Source of the DNA: Propionibacteriaceae bacterium
Lineage (GTDB): Bacteria > Actinomycetota > Actinomycetes > Propionibacteriales > Propionibacteriaceae
DNA length: 5,065 nt
Reading direction: 5' to 3'
Assembly (NCBI GenBank): GCA_020438595.1
Contig: JAGQUI010000223.1
Coordinates: 1-5,065, forward strand
Shown: positions 1 through 5,065 of the stretch, piece after piece
How positions within the stretch are numbered: position 1 is the first letter of the stretch
Layout: every line of letters starts with the position of its first letter
Notes under the pieces: model-generated
The model's input: only the letters and a program-made list of their open reading frames with translations
Databases searched by the model: none
What the model was told of the DNA's origin: nothing
Made by a program: the position numbers and the translations under genes

Positions 1-1
1 C

Positions 2-223
2 GACCCCGTGGGCGGGCTGGTGCAGATCCCCTGCATCGAGCGCAAGGCGATCGCGGCGGTGAAGGCGGTGACCGCGGCGAGGACCGCCCTGCGCGGCGAC
101 GGGCGGCACATCGTCAGCCTCGACTCGGTGCTGAAGACCATGCGCCAGACCGGCGCCGACATGAGCGTGAAGTACAAGGAGACCGCCCGCGGCGGGCTCG
201 CGCTGAACGTCATCGAGTGCTGA
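2..223 (+). CDS. sdaA: L-serine dehydratase (L-serine ammonia-lyase), C-terminal fragment
   Basis: Only the last 73 residues are in the window; the gene is cut by the left edge. The enzyme deaminates L-serine to pyruvate and ammonia in the cytoplasm using a [4Fe-4S] cluster. The fragment opens with [14 protein letters not shown], a hallmark of the alpha domain of iron-sulfur serine dehydratases. Its Cys codon at 32-34 corresponds to a known cluster ligand. The tail [17 protein letters not shown] matches the family's conserved end. The terminal Cys is, in characterised bacterial members, the residue that folds back into the active site ('tail in mouth'). One small deviation is MSVKYKE where MSDKYKE is usual. 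The gene ends in TGA and faces the tetR gene tail to tail. It seems intact as far as seen, but the one-chain or two-subunit form cannot be told from this end. Confidence 0.93.
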   Translation, partial: DPVGGLVQIPCIERKAIAAVKAVTAARTALRGDGRHIVSLDSVLKTMRQTGADMSVKYKETARGGLALNVIEC

Positions 224-225
224 AG

Positions 226-238
226 CCCGGGCACCGGG
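226..238 (+). terminator. Possible weak terminator hairpin after sdaA
   Basis: CCCGG-GCA-CCGGG forms a 5-bp GC stem with a 3-base loop, extendable by a G-U pair (225/239), starting 2 bases after the sdaA stop. No U-tract follows, which is common in high-GC actinobacteria. The position fits a terminator, but a stem this short arises often by chance in such DNA. Confidence 0.3.
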
Positions 239-288
239 TGCAGGGGACTGTCCAGTGGCACCTCGCATCGTGAGGGCGCTGAGGGAGC

Positions 289-302
289 GTCCGCAGCCGG
301 AC
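289..302. terminator. Possible bidirectional hairpin between convergent sdaA and tetR
   Basis: GTCCG-CAGC-CGGAC is a perfect 5-bp stem with a 4-base loop, about 40 bases past the tetR stop and 65 past the sdaA stop. Being symmetrical, it could act on either strand. A second imperfect hairpin (CCTCGC-ATC-GTGAGG, one G-U pair) lies at 261-275. Nothing else recognisable is in the 224-339 gap. Confidence 0.3.
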
Positions 303-339
303 TGAGCAGCACGAGCTCCCGCGACCCGGGCCCGCCGCG

Positions 340-912
340 TCAGGACGCGGCCGTGCCGGCGGCGTCGATCAGGGCACGCACCGCCGTCCGGTAGTCCGCC
401 AGGCGCCACTCGGCGAGCCGCTCGGCGAGGGCGGGGTCGTCGATGTCGGCGCTGCCCAGTGGCACTGCCCGGGACGCGAGCAACGCGAACCCCACCGTGA
501 GGGCGAGGACGGACTGCCACAACGCGGTCGCGGCATCCCGGTCCAGCCCGAGCCCCACCAGGGCGGCCAGCCCGTTCACCTCCGGATCGCCCGCCACCTG
601 GCGCCCGGCCAGCTGCACCAGGTGGGGGTGGTTCACCAGCACCTCGGCGTAGGCCGTGAAGACCGCCTCCAGCGCGGCCTGCCACGACCCCGGCAGCGGA
701 TCGGGGATGTGGACCTGGGCACGCAGCCGACGCACCACCTCGTCGAGCACGGCGTCCCGTCCGGCGACGTAGTGGTAGAGGGTCGCTGCATCCAGGCCCA
801 CCGCACGACCCAACCGGCGCATGCTCAGCGCATCGAGGCCGTCGGTGTCAGCGATCCGGAAGGCCGCGGCACCGATCGCGTCCACGGTCTCGGCGTGGTT
901 CCTTCGTGGCAT
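340..912 (-). CDS. TetR/AcrR-family transcriptional repressor
   Basis: A 190-residue DNA-binding regulator of usual TetR length. Residues 5-50 form the N-terminal three-helix domain. The helix-turn-helix is around residues 28-47 (SMRRLGRAVGLDAATLYHYV), followed by the typical G-x-D-A-V-L-D start of helix 4. The rest is a mostly helical, Ala/Leu-rich ligand-binding and dimerisation domain with no motif that names a ligand. I chose ATG at 912 (MPRRNHAET), preceded by GGGGAG at 917-922. An in-frame TTG at 963 would add 17 residues with no family resemblance and would lie inside the operator palindrome, so it is unlikely. The gene is divergent from a membrane-protein gene with a perfect palindrome between them. 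The usual logic for this family is autorepression plus repression of the neighbour, relieved by a small molecule. The specific inducer cannot be told. Confidence 0.9.
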   Translation of the reverse strand: MPRRNHAETVDAIGAAAFRIADTDGLDALSMRRLGRAVGLDAATLYHYVAGRDAVLDEVVRRLRAQVHIPDPLPGSWQAALEAVFTAYAEVLVNHPHLVQLAGRQVAGDPEVNGLAALVGLGLDRDAATALWQSVLALTVGFALLASRAVPLGSADIDDPALAERLAEWRLADYRTAVRALIDAAGTAAS

Positions 913-925
913 CCCGCTCCCCGGT

Positions 926-952
926 TTGACGTGTACCCGTTCCCGGTACGAT
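926..952 (+). promoter_or_regulatory. Candidate promoter of the six-helix membrane protein gene
   Basis: TTGACG (926-931) and TACGAT (947-952) resemble -35 and -10 boxes, although the 15-base spacer is short. Transcription would start at about 958-960, within the palindrome, leaving a leader of about 28 bases before the TTG start at 987. The arrangement suits repression by a protein bound at 957-977. The boxes are assigned by eye only. Confidence 0.35.
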
Positions 953-956
953 CCTA
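951..956 (-). promoter_or_regulatory. Candidate -10 box of the tetR promoter
   Basis: Read on the minus strand this is TAGGAT, fitting the actinobacterial TANNNT -10. Transcription would start near 944-945 and give a leader of about 32 bases carrying the GGGGAG ribosome site. No good -35 is visible. The palindrome at 957-977 occupies the spacer just upstream, so bound repressor would block this promoter. Confidence 0.35.
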
Positions 957-977
957 TTCTCAAACACTGTTTGAGAA
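957..977. promoter_or_regulatory. Probable TetR operator, perfect inverted repeat
   Basis: The arms TTCTCAAACA and TGTTTGAGAA are perfect reverse complements around one central C (967). A 10-bp perfect match in this configuration is expected by chance only about 0.005 times in a window this size. It is AT-rich against a very GC-rich background and lies between the divergent TetR and membrane-protein starts. Length and symmetry suit a TetR dimer site. It ends 9 bases before the membrane gene's TTG start and touches the -10 candidates of both directions, so one bound dimer could repress both genes. Confidence 0.8.
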
Positions 978-986
978 AGAGCCCGA

Positions 987-1685
987 TTGAACACGCCTGA
1001 TTCCGCCGATCGGCGCTTCGCCCTCCTCTCCGCCCTCACCCTCGCCGCCACGGCCACGGCCGCGCTCGGCCTGGCCGTGACCCTGGCCCCGGCCCGCAGC
1101 GGACCGAACTGCCTCGCCGCTGACTGCGTCGGGTACCCCTACACGGACGTCGCCGCCTTCGTCCCGCAGGACTACTGGTGGATGTACCCGGCCGCGGTCC
1201 TGCCGGTGGCGTTCTTCGCGGTCGTGATCGCCCTGCGCACGTCCGCACCGCGCCGGCACCGCCACCTCGCCGACCTCTCGGCCGGTCTCGCCCTCGCCGC
1301 GCTCGTCGTGCTCACGCTGACCTACGCCGTCCAGCTGACGGTGCTGCAGCCGAGCCTGCTCAAGGGTGAGACCGCCTCCCTCTCGCTCTGGTCGCAGTAC
1401 AACCCGCACGGCCTCTTCATCGCCACCGAGAACCTCGGCTACCTGCTGTTCTGCCTCGCTCTGCTCGGCCTGGCCGGGATCGTCCCCGGGACGGACGCTC
1501 TCGCGCGCGGCCTGCGCTGGACGAGCGCGGTCCTCGGCGGGCTCGGCGTCCTGGCCCTGCCCCTGCTCGCCGGCCTGCTGGGCGCCGACCTGGAGTACCA
1601 CTACGAGGTCGCCTCACTGCTGTGCGCCTGGGCGGCCTCGATCGTCCTCGGGGTGCTGGTCGCGCGCCTGTCCGTCCGCCCGTGA
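987..1685 (+). CDS. Six-helix integral membrane protein of unknown function
   Basis: A 232-residue protein with six predicted membrane helices at about residues 11-33, 66-83, 96-117, 144-165, 179-199 and 207-227. Positive charge clusters (RR at 9-10, RTSAPRRHRH at 84-93, ARGLRW at 172-178, the RLSVRP end) place both termini and loops 2 and 4 inside the cell. The outer loop 1 has Cys42 and Cys47 in SGPNCLAADCVGYPYTD, followed by an aromatic stretch QDYWWMYPA; the cysteines could form a disulfide. No transporter or enzyme motif is recognised, and I would not assign a function. The start is TTG at 987, the first in-frame start, with AAAGAG (976-981) five bases upstream; no other good start precedes helix 1. 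The gene is divergent from a TetR repressor with a shared operator, so expression is probably induced by that regulator's ligand. Efflux or membrane-stress roles are common for such pairs, but this is only inference. Confidence 0.85.
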   Translation: MNTPDSADRRFALLSALTLAATATAALGLAVTLAPARSGPNCLAADCVGYPYTDVAAFVPQDYWWMYPAAVLPVAFFAVVIALRTSAPRRHRHLADLSAGLALAALVVLTLTYAVQLTVLQPSLLKGETASLSLWSQYNPHGLFIATENLGYLLFCLALLGLAGIVPGTDALARGLRWTSAVLGGLGVLALPLLAGLLGADLEYHYEVASLLCAWAASIVLGVLVARLSVRP

Positions 1686-1725
1686 GGACCTTCCACAGTC
1701 GGCCGTGCGCCGTCCCCGGGAGTCC

Positions 1726-1747
1726 TACGATGCAAGGGAGAGAAAGG
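1726..1747 (+). promoter_or_regulatory. Candidate -10 box and ribosome site of the aldo/keto reductase gene
   Basis: TACGAT at 1726-1731 fits TANNNT, giving a start near 1738 and a leader of about 17 bases. GAAAGG at 1742-1747 is a ribosome-binding site 7 bases before GTG at 1755. No convincing -35 exists. The 69-base gap after the membrane-protein gene suggests the reductase has its own promoter rather than depending on the TetR-controlled one. Confidence 0.4.
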
Positions 1748-1754
1748 CCCCACC

Positions 1755-2795
1755 GTGGACATCCTGGACAGCTACTCCCCCGACCCTGAACGCTACGACG
1801 GACGCATGCCCTACCGGGCGGTGGGACGCAGCGGCCTGAAACTGCCCGCGGTCTCGCTGGGGCTGTGGCACAACTTCGGCGACGACGTGCCTTTCGCCAA
1901 CCAGCGCGCGACCCTGCGCCGGGCCTTCGAGCTGGGTGTCACCCACTTCGACCTGGCGAACAACTACGGCCCGCCGTACGGCGCCGCCGAGACCAACTTC
2001 GGCCGCCACTTCCGGGAGGACTTCAGGCCGTTCCGCGACGAGTTGATCATCTCCAGCAAGGCCGGCTGGGACATGTGGCCCGGCCCGTACGGCGACCTGG
2101 GCTCGCGGAAGTACCTGCTCGCGTCCCTCGACCAGTCGCTGGCCCGGCTGGGGCTGGACTACGTCGACATCTTCTACCACCACCACTTCGACCCCTCCAC
2201 GCCGCTGGAGGAGACGATGCTGGCGCTCGACACCGCCGTCCGCTCGGGTCGGGCCCTGTACGTGGGCATCTCGTCCTACTCGGGACGCCGCACGCGCGAG
2301 GCGATGGCGATCGCCCGAGACCTCGGCACCCCGCTGGTGATCCACCAGCCGTCCTACTCGATGCTGAACCGCTGGATCGAGGGCGACCTGTTCGAGGCGC
2401 TGGACGAGACCGGGATGGGCTGCATCGCGTTCTCCCCGCTGGCCCAGGGCCTGCTCACCGACAAGTACCTCGAAGGCGTGCCCGAGGGCTCCCGCGCGGC
2501 CCAGCACAAGTCGTTCTCCACCCACTGGCTGAACGAGGTGAACCTCGCCCACATCAAGGAGCTGAACGAGTTCGCGAAGCGCCGCGGGCAGTCGCTGGCG
2601 CAGATGGCCATCGCGTGGGTGCTGCGCGACAAGCGCGTCTCCTCGGCGCTGATCGGCGCGTCCAGCGTGGCGCAGCTCGAGGACAGCCTGCGCGCGCTGG
2701 AGAACCCGTCCTTCACCCCCGAGGAACTGGCCGAGATCGACCAGCACGCCGTGGACGCAGGGATCAACCTCTGGGAGGGTCCCAGCCGGGCGTGA
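1755..2795 (+). CDS. gpr: Aldo/keto reductase, L-glyceraldehyde 3-phosphate reductase (YghZ/Gpr) type
   Basis: A 346-residue cytoplasmic NADPH-dependent reductase with a TIM-barrel fold, full length for the family. It resembles E. coli YghZ (L-glyceraldehyde 3-phosphate reductase, which also reduces methylglyoxal) throughout. Examples are SLGLWHNFG (34-42), THFDLANNYGPPYG (63-76), DELIISSKAGWDMWPGPYG (95-113), LDYVDIFYHH (134-143), LYVGISSYS (168-176), IHQPSYSMLNRW (196-207) and CIAFSPLAQGLLTDKYL (223-239). The catalytic tetrad is Asp66, Tyr71, Lys102 and His143. The cofactor-binding loop is IGASSVAQLED (300-310). There Ser304 stands where E. coli YghZ has Arg, a position expected to touch the NADPH phosphate. 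GTG at 1755 has a good ribosome site; an in-frame ATG at residue 8 of the PERYDGRM segment would lose conserved PERY. It precedes a small ORF and a GH10 hydrolase on the same strand, perhaps co-transcribed. The true substrate may differ, as these enzymes are broad. Confidence 0.93.
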   Translation: MDILDSYSPDPERYDGRMPYRAVGRSGLKLPAVSLGLWHNFGDDVPFANQRATLRRAFELGVTHFDLANNYGPPYGAAETNFGRHFREDFRPFRDELIISSKAGWDMWPGPYGDLGSRKYLLASLDQSLARLGLDYVDIFYHHHFDPSTPLEETMLALDTAVRSGRALYVGISSYSGRRTREAMAIARDLGTPLVIHQPSYSMLNRWIEGDLFEALDETGMGCIAFSPLAQGLLTDKYLEGVPEGSRAAQHKSFSTHWLNEVNLAHIKELNEFAKRRGQSLAQMAIAWVLRDKRVSSALIGASSVAQLEDSLRALENPSFTPEELAEIDQHAVDAGINLWEGPSRA

Positions 2796-2818
2796 CGCGC
2801 CGCGCGGGTCGCGAGGCC

Positions 2819-2824
2819 TACGCT
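2819..2824 (+). promoter_or_regulatory. -10 box for a probable leaderless transcript
   Basis: TACGCT is followed by exactly 7 bases and then ATG (2832). In actinobacteria TANNNT plus 6-7 bases places the transcription start on the A of the start codon, the signature of a leaderless mRNA. No ribosome-binding site precedes this ATG, in agreement. A -35 is not obvious. An imperfect inverted repeat (GAC-x-CGC around CGC, 2794-2810) lies just upstream and might be an operator or chance. Confidence 0.5.
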
Positions 2825-2831
2825 GGGCGGC

Positions 2832-2975
2832 ATGAGTAACCAGGTGCGCGTCGCTCTCGGCCGGGTCGAGATCCCGTCGCCCCGCCGCAGCGTCGGGGAG
2901 CTCGGCGCCCGGGTCGGGCAGGCGGCCGGCGTCACGGGCGCGCGGGCGGCCGGCGACGGCCCGGCGAACGGCTGA
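2832..2975 (+). CDS. Small uncharacterised 47-residue protein, probably leaderless
   Basis: Translation: MSNQVRVALGRVEIPSPR, continuing through RSVGELGARVGQAAG to a Gly/Ala-rich end GDGPANG. I recognise no family. It is basic near the middle, has no cysteine, no membrane helix and no signal peptide. Codon usage supports coding: 45 of 47 codons end in G or C, first positions are less GC-rich and second positions least, the actinobacterial coding pattern. The ATG sits 7 bases after a -10-like TACGCT, so the mRNA would be leaderless. The TGA lies 5 bases before the GTG of the GH10 gene, whose own ribosome site is poor, so translation of the small ORF may feed the downstream gene. It could be a functional small protein, or mainly a translational leader. 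Confidence 0.55.
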   Translation: MSNQVRVALGRVEIPSPRRSVGELGARVGQAAGVTGARAAGDGPANG

Positions 2976-2980
2976 GGCGC

Positions 2981-4228
2981 GTGCAGACCGCACGGCTCGC
3001 CGCGACCACTGCCGGGCATCGCATCGGCGAAGCGGTGGTCACGGTCCTGGACGCGGGCGGGCGCCCGCTCGCCGAAACCGAGGTGGTGGTGCGCCAGACG
3101 TCCCACGCCTTCACGTTCGGCAACATCGGTTTCGACTTCATCGGGCTCGCGAACGGGATGCCCGGCGACGGTGACGCCGAGCTGGCCGCGCTGTGGCTGG
3201 ACCTGTTCAACACGGCCACGCTGCCGTTCTACTGGGGGCGCTTCGAGCCGGAACCAGGCGTTCCCCACACCGCCGAGCTCCTGGCCACGGCCCGGTGGTT
3301 CGCCGGGCGCGGCGTCCGGCTGAAGGGCCACCCGCTGGTCTGGCACACCGTGCAGCCGCACTGGCTGCTCGACCTGCCGTCCGGAGAGGTCGAGCGGCGG
3401 TTGCGGGAGCGGGTGCGCCGCGAGGTCGGCGACTTCCGCGGGCTGATCGACACCTGGGACGCGATCAACGAGGTCGTGATCATGCCGGTGTTCACCGCCG
3501 AGGCGAACGGGATCACGCCGCTCGCCCTGGCCCGGGGCCGGTTCGACATGGTCCGGCTGGCGTTCGACGAGGCGCGCGCGGCCAACCCGTCCGCCACCCT
3601 GCTGATCAACGACTTCGACCTTTCCAGCGCCTACGAGTGCCTGCTCGAAGGGTTGCTGGACGCCGGCGTCGCGATCGACGCGATCGGCCTGCAGACCCAC
3701 ATGCACCAGGGCTTCCGCGGCGAGGAGGAACTGCTCGCCATCGCCGACCGGTTCGCCCGCTACGGCCTGCCGCTGCACTTCACCGAGACCTCCCTGGTGT
3801 CGGGCCGCCTGATGCCGCCGGGGATCGTCGACCTGAACGACCACGTGGTCGACGCCTGGCCGAGCACCCCGGAGGGCGAGGCGCGACAGGCGGACGAGAT
3901 CGTCCGGCACTACCGCTGCCTGGTCGGACACCCCGCGGTGGAGGCGATCACCTACTGGGGCATCACCGACGCCGGGGCGTGGCTCGGCGCGCCGAGCGGC
4001 CTGGTCCGCTCCGACGGCAGCCGCAAGCCGTCCTACGACGCGCTGCACGCGCTGGTGAAGGGCGAGTGGTGGCTCGGCCCGACGACGCTGCGCACGGACG
4101 AGGCTGGCCGGGTCGGCGTCCGCGGTTTCGCCGGCGACTACGCCGTCGAGGCCTGCGGCAGGGAGATCCCGGTCACGATCGTGGCCGGCAGCTCCACCCC
4201 GGCTAGGGGCACCACGGCAGCGCCGTGA
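2981..4228 (+). CDS. GH10-family glycoside hydrolase (endo-1,4-beta-xylanase-like), cytoplasmic, divergent
   Basis: A 415-residue protein with a retaining GH10 TIM barrel at about residues 45-360. The acid/base is Glu164 in WDAINEV and the nucleophile Glu269 in LHFTETS. Other family landmarks are KGHPLVWH (115-122), Gln125, Trp128, IDAIGLQTHMHQGF (232-245, with His240) and ITYWGITDAGAWLG (323-336), then GLVRSDGSRKPSYDAL. Residues 14-45 form a small beta-rich module (EAVVTVLDAGGRPLAETEVVV). Residues 361-403 form another after the barrel (LRTDEAGRVGVRGFAGDYAVE). There is no signal peptide, so the enzyme probably stays in the cytoplasm, unlike classic secreted xylanases. The glycone-subsite motif E-N-x-x-K of xylanases is replaced by LPFYWGRFEP (81-90), so the substrate may not be xylan. 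GTG at 2981 is the first in-frame start; GAGG (2974-2977) is only 3 bases away, suggesting coupling to the small ORF. The 3' end overlaps the convergent mtnN by 26 bp. Confidence 0.88.
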   Translation: MQTARLAATTAGHRIGEAVVTVLDAGGRPLAETEVVVRQTSHAFTFGNIGFDFIGLANGMPGDGDAELAALWLDLFNTATLPFYWGRFEPEPGVPHTAELLATARWFAGRGVRLKGHPLVWHTVQPHWLLDLPSGEVERRLRERVRREVGDFRGLIDTWDAINEVVIMPVFTAEANGITPLALARGRFDMVRLAFDEARAANPSATLLINDFDLSSAYECLLEGLLDAGVAIDAIGLQTHMHQGFRGEEELLAIADRFARYGLPLHFTETSLVSGRLMPPGIVDLNDHVVDAWPSTPEGEARQADEIVRHYRCLVGHPAVEAITYWGITDAGAWLGAPSGLVRSDGSRKPSYDALHALVKGEWWLGPTTLRTDEAGRVGVRGFAGDYAVEACGREIPVTIVAGSSTPARGTTAAP

Positions 4229-4940
4229 CGACCAGGTCGCGCGCGTAGGGCGCGGCGATCCGGTCGAGGAACTTCGGGAAGTCCACGACCGCACTGTGGT
4301 CGGCCCGGTCGGAGACCGTCCTGGCCACGGCGAACGGGACGGCGGCCGTGCGGCAGACCTGGGCGATCGCCGCACCCTCCATCTCCACCGCGAGGGTGCC
4401 GGGCAGTTCGTGACGCAGCCGCGCCGCGTCCTCGGCGGTGGCGACGAACGTGTCGCCGGAGGCGATCGTGCCCAGGTGCCAGTGCGGGGTGCCGAGGCCC
4501 AACGCGGCGAGGTCGGCGCCGTGCTCGCCGATCACCACCTCTGCGGACGCCGCGAGCGCGGCGGTGAGGGCCTTGTCCGCGGGAATGCGGGCGATCCCGA
4601 GTGAGGGCACCACCCAGCGGTCCCAGAGCGGACGCGCGTCCAGGTCGTGCTGGACGAGTTCGGCCGCGACGACCACGTCACCGGGTTCCACCCCCGCGCC
4701 GATCCCGCCGGCGGTGCCGACCATGATCACCGCGGACACCTGCTCGACGAGCAGGGTGGCCGTGGACGCGGCCGCGACCTTGCCCACCCCGGACAGGGCC
4801 AGCACCACGGGCCGCCCGCAGAGCGTGCCGGTGAGCAGCTCGCGCCCGGCCACCCGCCGGCTGGTCAGAGGGCCCTCGGCGGACGCGGCGGCCTCGATGG
4901 CGGAGAGCTCACCGGGCAGCGCGGCGACGATCGCGATCAT
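4203..4940 (-). CDS. mtnN: 5'-methylthioadenosine/S-adenosylhomocysteine nucleosidase
   Basis: A 245-residue cytoplasmic enzyme of the purine/uridine phosphorylase superfamily. It hydrolyses methylthioadenosine and S-adenosylhomocysteine to adenine plus the thioribose compounds, serving methionine salvage and removal of methylation by-products. It aligns with E. coli MtnN throughout: N-terminal IVAALPGE with catalytic Glu11; SGVGKVAAASTATLL (50-64); VGTAGGIG (74-81); the GTIASGDTFV loop (157-166); AVEMEGAAIAQVC (184-196) with Met187 and Glu188 binding the ribose; and RTVSDRAD (207-214) with catalytic Asp211. All key residues are present and the length is normal. ATG at 4940 has AGGAGG (4946-4951) five bases upstream. 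The related futalosine hydrolase MqnB is an alternative, but the AVEME and RTVSD motifs and the close match to MtnN favour the nucleosidase. It is transcribed towards the GH10 gene, with overlapping 3' ends. Confidence 0.9.
   Translation of the reverse strand: MIAIVAALPGELSAIEAAASAEGPLTSRRVAGRELLTGTLCGRPVVLALSGVGKVAAASTATLLVEQVSAVIMVGTAGGIGAGVEPGDVVVAAELVQHDLDARPLWDRWVVPSLGIARIPADKALTAALAASAEVVIGEHGADLAALGLGTPHWHLGTIASGDTFVATAEDAARLRHELPGTLAVEMEGAAIAQVCRTAAVPFAVARTVSDRADHSAVVDFPKFLDRIAAPYARDLVVTALPWCP
4213..4227. terminator. Candidate bidirectional terminator hairpin in the overlapping gene ends
   Basis: CACGGC-AGC-GCCGTG is a perfect 6-bp stem with a 3-base loop. It lies inside the 26-bp overlap of the convergent GH10 and mtnN coding ends and includes part of the GH10 stop. 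It reads as a hairpin on both strands. It has no U-tract, so termination may be weak, or its role may be mRNA 3'-end protection. It may also be a coding coincidence. Confidence 0.4.
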
Positions 4941-4945
4941 GCTGG

Positions 4946-4951
4946 CCTCCT
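4946..4951 (-). promoter_or_regulatory. Strong ribosome-binding site of mtnN
   Basis: On the minus strand this is AGGAGG, the best Shine-Dalgarno match in the window, five bases before ATG at 4940. It fixes the mtnN start. I see no convincing -10/-35 pair in 4952-5065; that GC-rich stretch holds only a short GGGG/CCCC inverted repeat near 5012-5024. Confidence 0.75.
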
Positions 4952-5065
4952 GCCGCGCCTGCCTCCGGTCGCGGCACCACCAGTCTCACCCCCCGCCGGG
5001 ACGCCGAACAGGGGGCGGCCCCGCTCACGCCCGATCCCGGCTACCAGATGACCAGAAAGTGTCCT

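Noticed and set aside
252..465. Ten-base direct repeat CCAGTGGCAC at 252-261 and 456-465
   Set aside because: One copy is in the intergenic region and one inside tetR; the match stops abruptly and no third copy or symmetry supports a functional repeat.
913..963. Extended tetR start at TTG 963
   Set aside because: It would place the first codons inside the operator palindrome and upstream of the candidate -10. The ATG at 912 has a GGGGAG site and starts where TetR family homology begins.
960..1601. Minus-strand open frame of 213 codons opposite the membrane-protein gene
   Set aside because: The product is an extreme Glu/Arg/Gly/Gln mix, typical of the antisense of a Leu/Ala-rich membrane protein, and its end overlaps the operator region.
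1725..2993. Minus-strand open frame of 422 codons opposite the aldo/keto reductase
   Set aside because: It is a mirror of the reductase's codon pattern, with compositionally biased product and no recognisable motif.
2354..4375. Very long minus-strand open frame (673 codons) opposite the reductase, small ORF and GH10 genes
   Set aside because: It is antisense to two well-identified enzymes and spans the junctions between them. Its translation is low-complexity Arg/Gly/Val/Gln-rich with no domain. Long antisense open frames are expected in very GC-rich DNA.
4929..4938. Palindrome GATCGCGATC at the 5' end of mtnN
   Set aside because: It is explained by the codons for Ile-Ala-Ile at residues 2-4 and lies inside the coding sequence; a 10-base palindrome is not rare here.

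Overview
This window looks like chromosomal DNA from a high-GC Gram-positive bacterium (Actinomycetota). Evidence: very GC-rich coding DNA with almost all codons ending in G or C, frequent GTG and TTG starts, TANNNT-type -10 boxes with poor -35 boxes, and one apparent leaderless start. I cannot name a genus. No mobile element, tRNA, rRNA or CRISPR array is visible. Apart from the cut ends, no gap between genes exceeds about 125 bases.

Left part (1-1685): the 3' end of an iron-sulfur L-serine dehydratase gene (sdaA) enters from the left. It converges on a TetR-family repressor gene on the minus strand. That repressor is divergent from a gene for an uncharacterised six-helix membrane protein. 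The 70-odd bases between the divergent starts contain a perfect 10+1+10 palindrome (957-977), which is very probably the repressor's operator. It sits so that it could control both genes.

Middle (1755-4228, plus strand): an aldo/keto reductase of the L-glyceraldehyde-3-phosphate reductase (YghZ/Gpr) type is followed 36 bases later by an unrecognised 47-codon ORF. That ORF appears to start at the first transcribed base (leaderless). Five bases after its stop begins a 415-residue GH10-fold glycoside hydrolase. The hydrolase has both catalytic glutamates, no signal peptide, an altered glycone-binding region and short beta-rich extensions at both ends. It probably acts in the cytoplasm on an imported oligosaccharide or glycoside. 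The reductase could act on aldehydes or ketoses from sugar catabolism, but a shared pathway is only inferred from adjacency.

Right part (4203-5065): a 5'-methylthioadenosine/S-adenosylhomocysteine nucleosidase (mtnN) lies on the minus strand. Its 3' end overlaps that of the hydrolase by 26 bp, and a perfect 6-bp hairpin lies in the overlap. The last 125 bases are noncoding or hold only a few codons of an unseen gene.

I found no clear new multi-gene system. The best leads are the leaderless small ORF joined to the divergent GH10 enzyme, and the TetR/palindrome/membrane-protein module.
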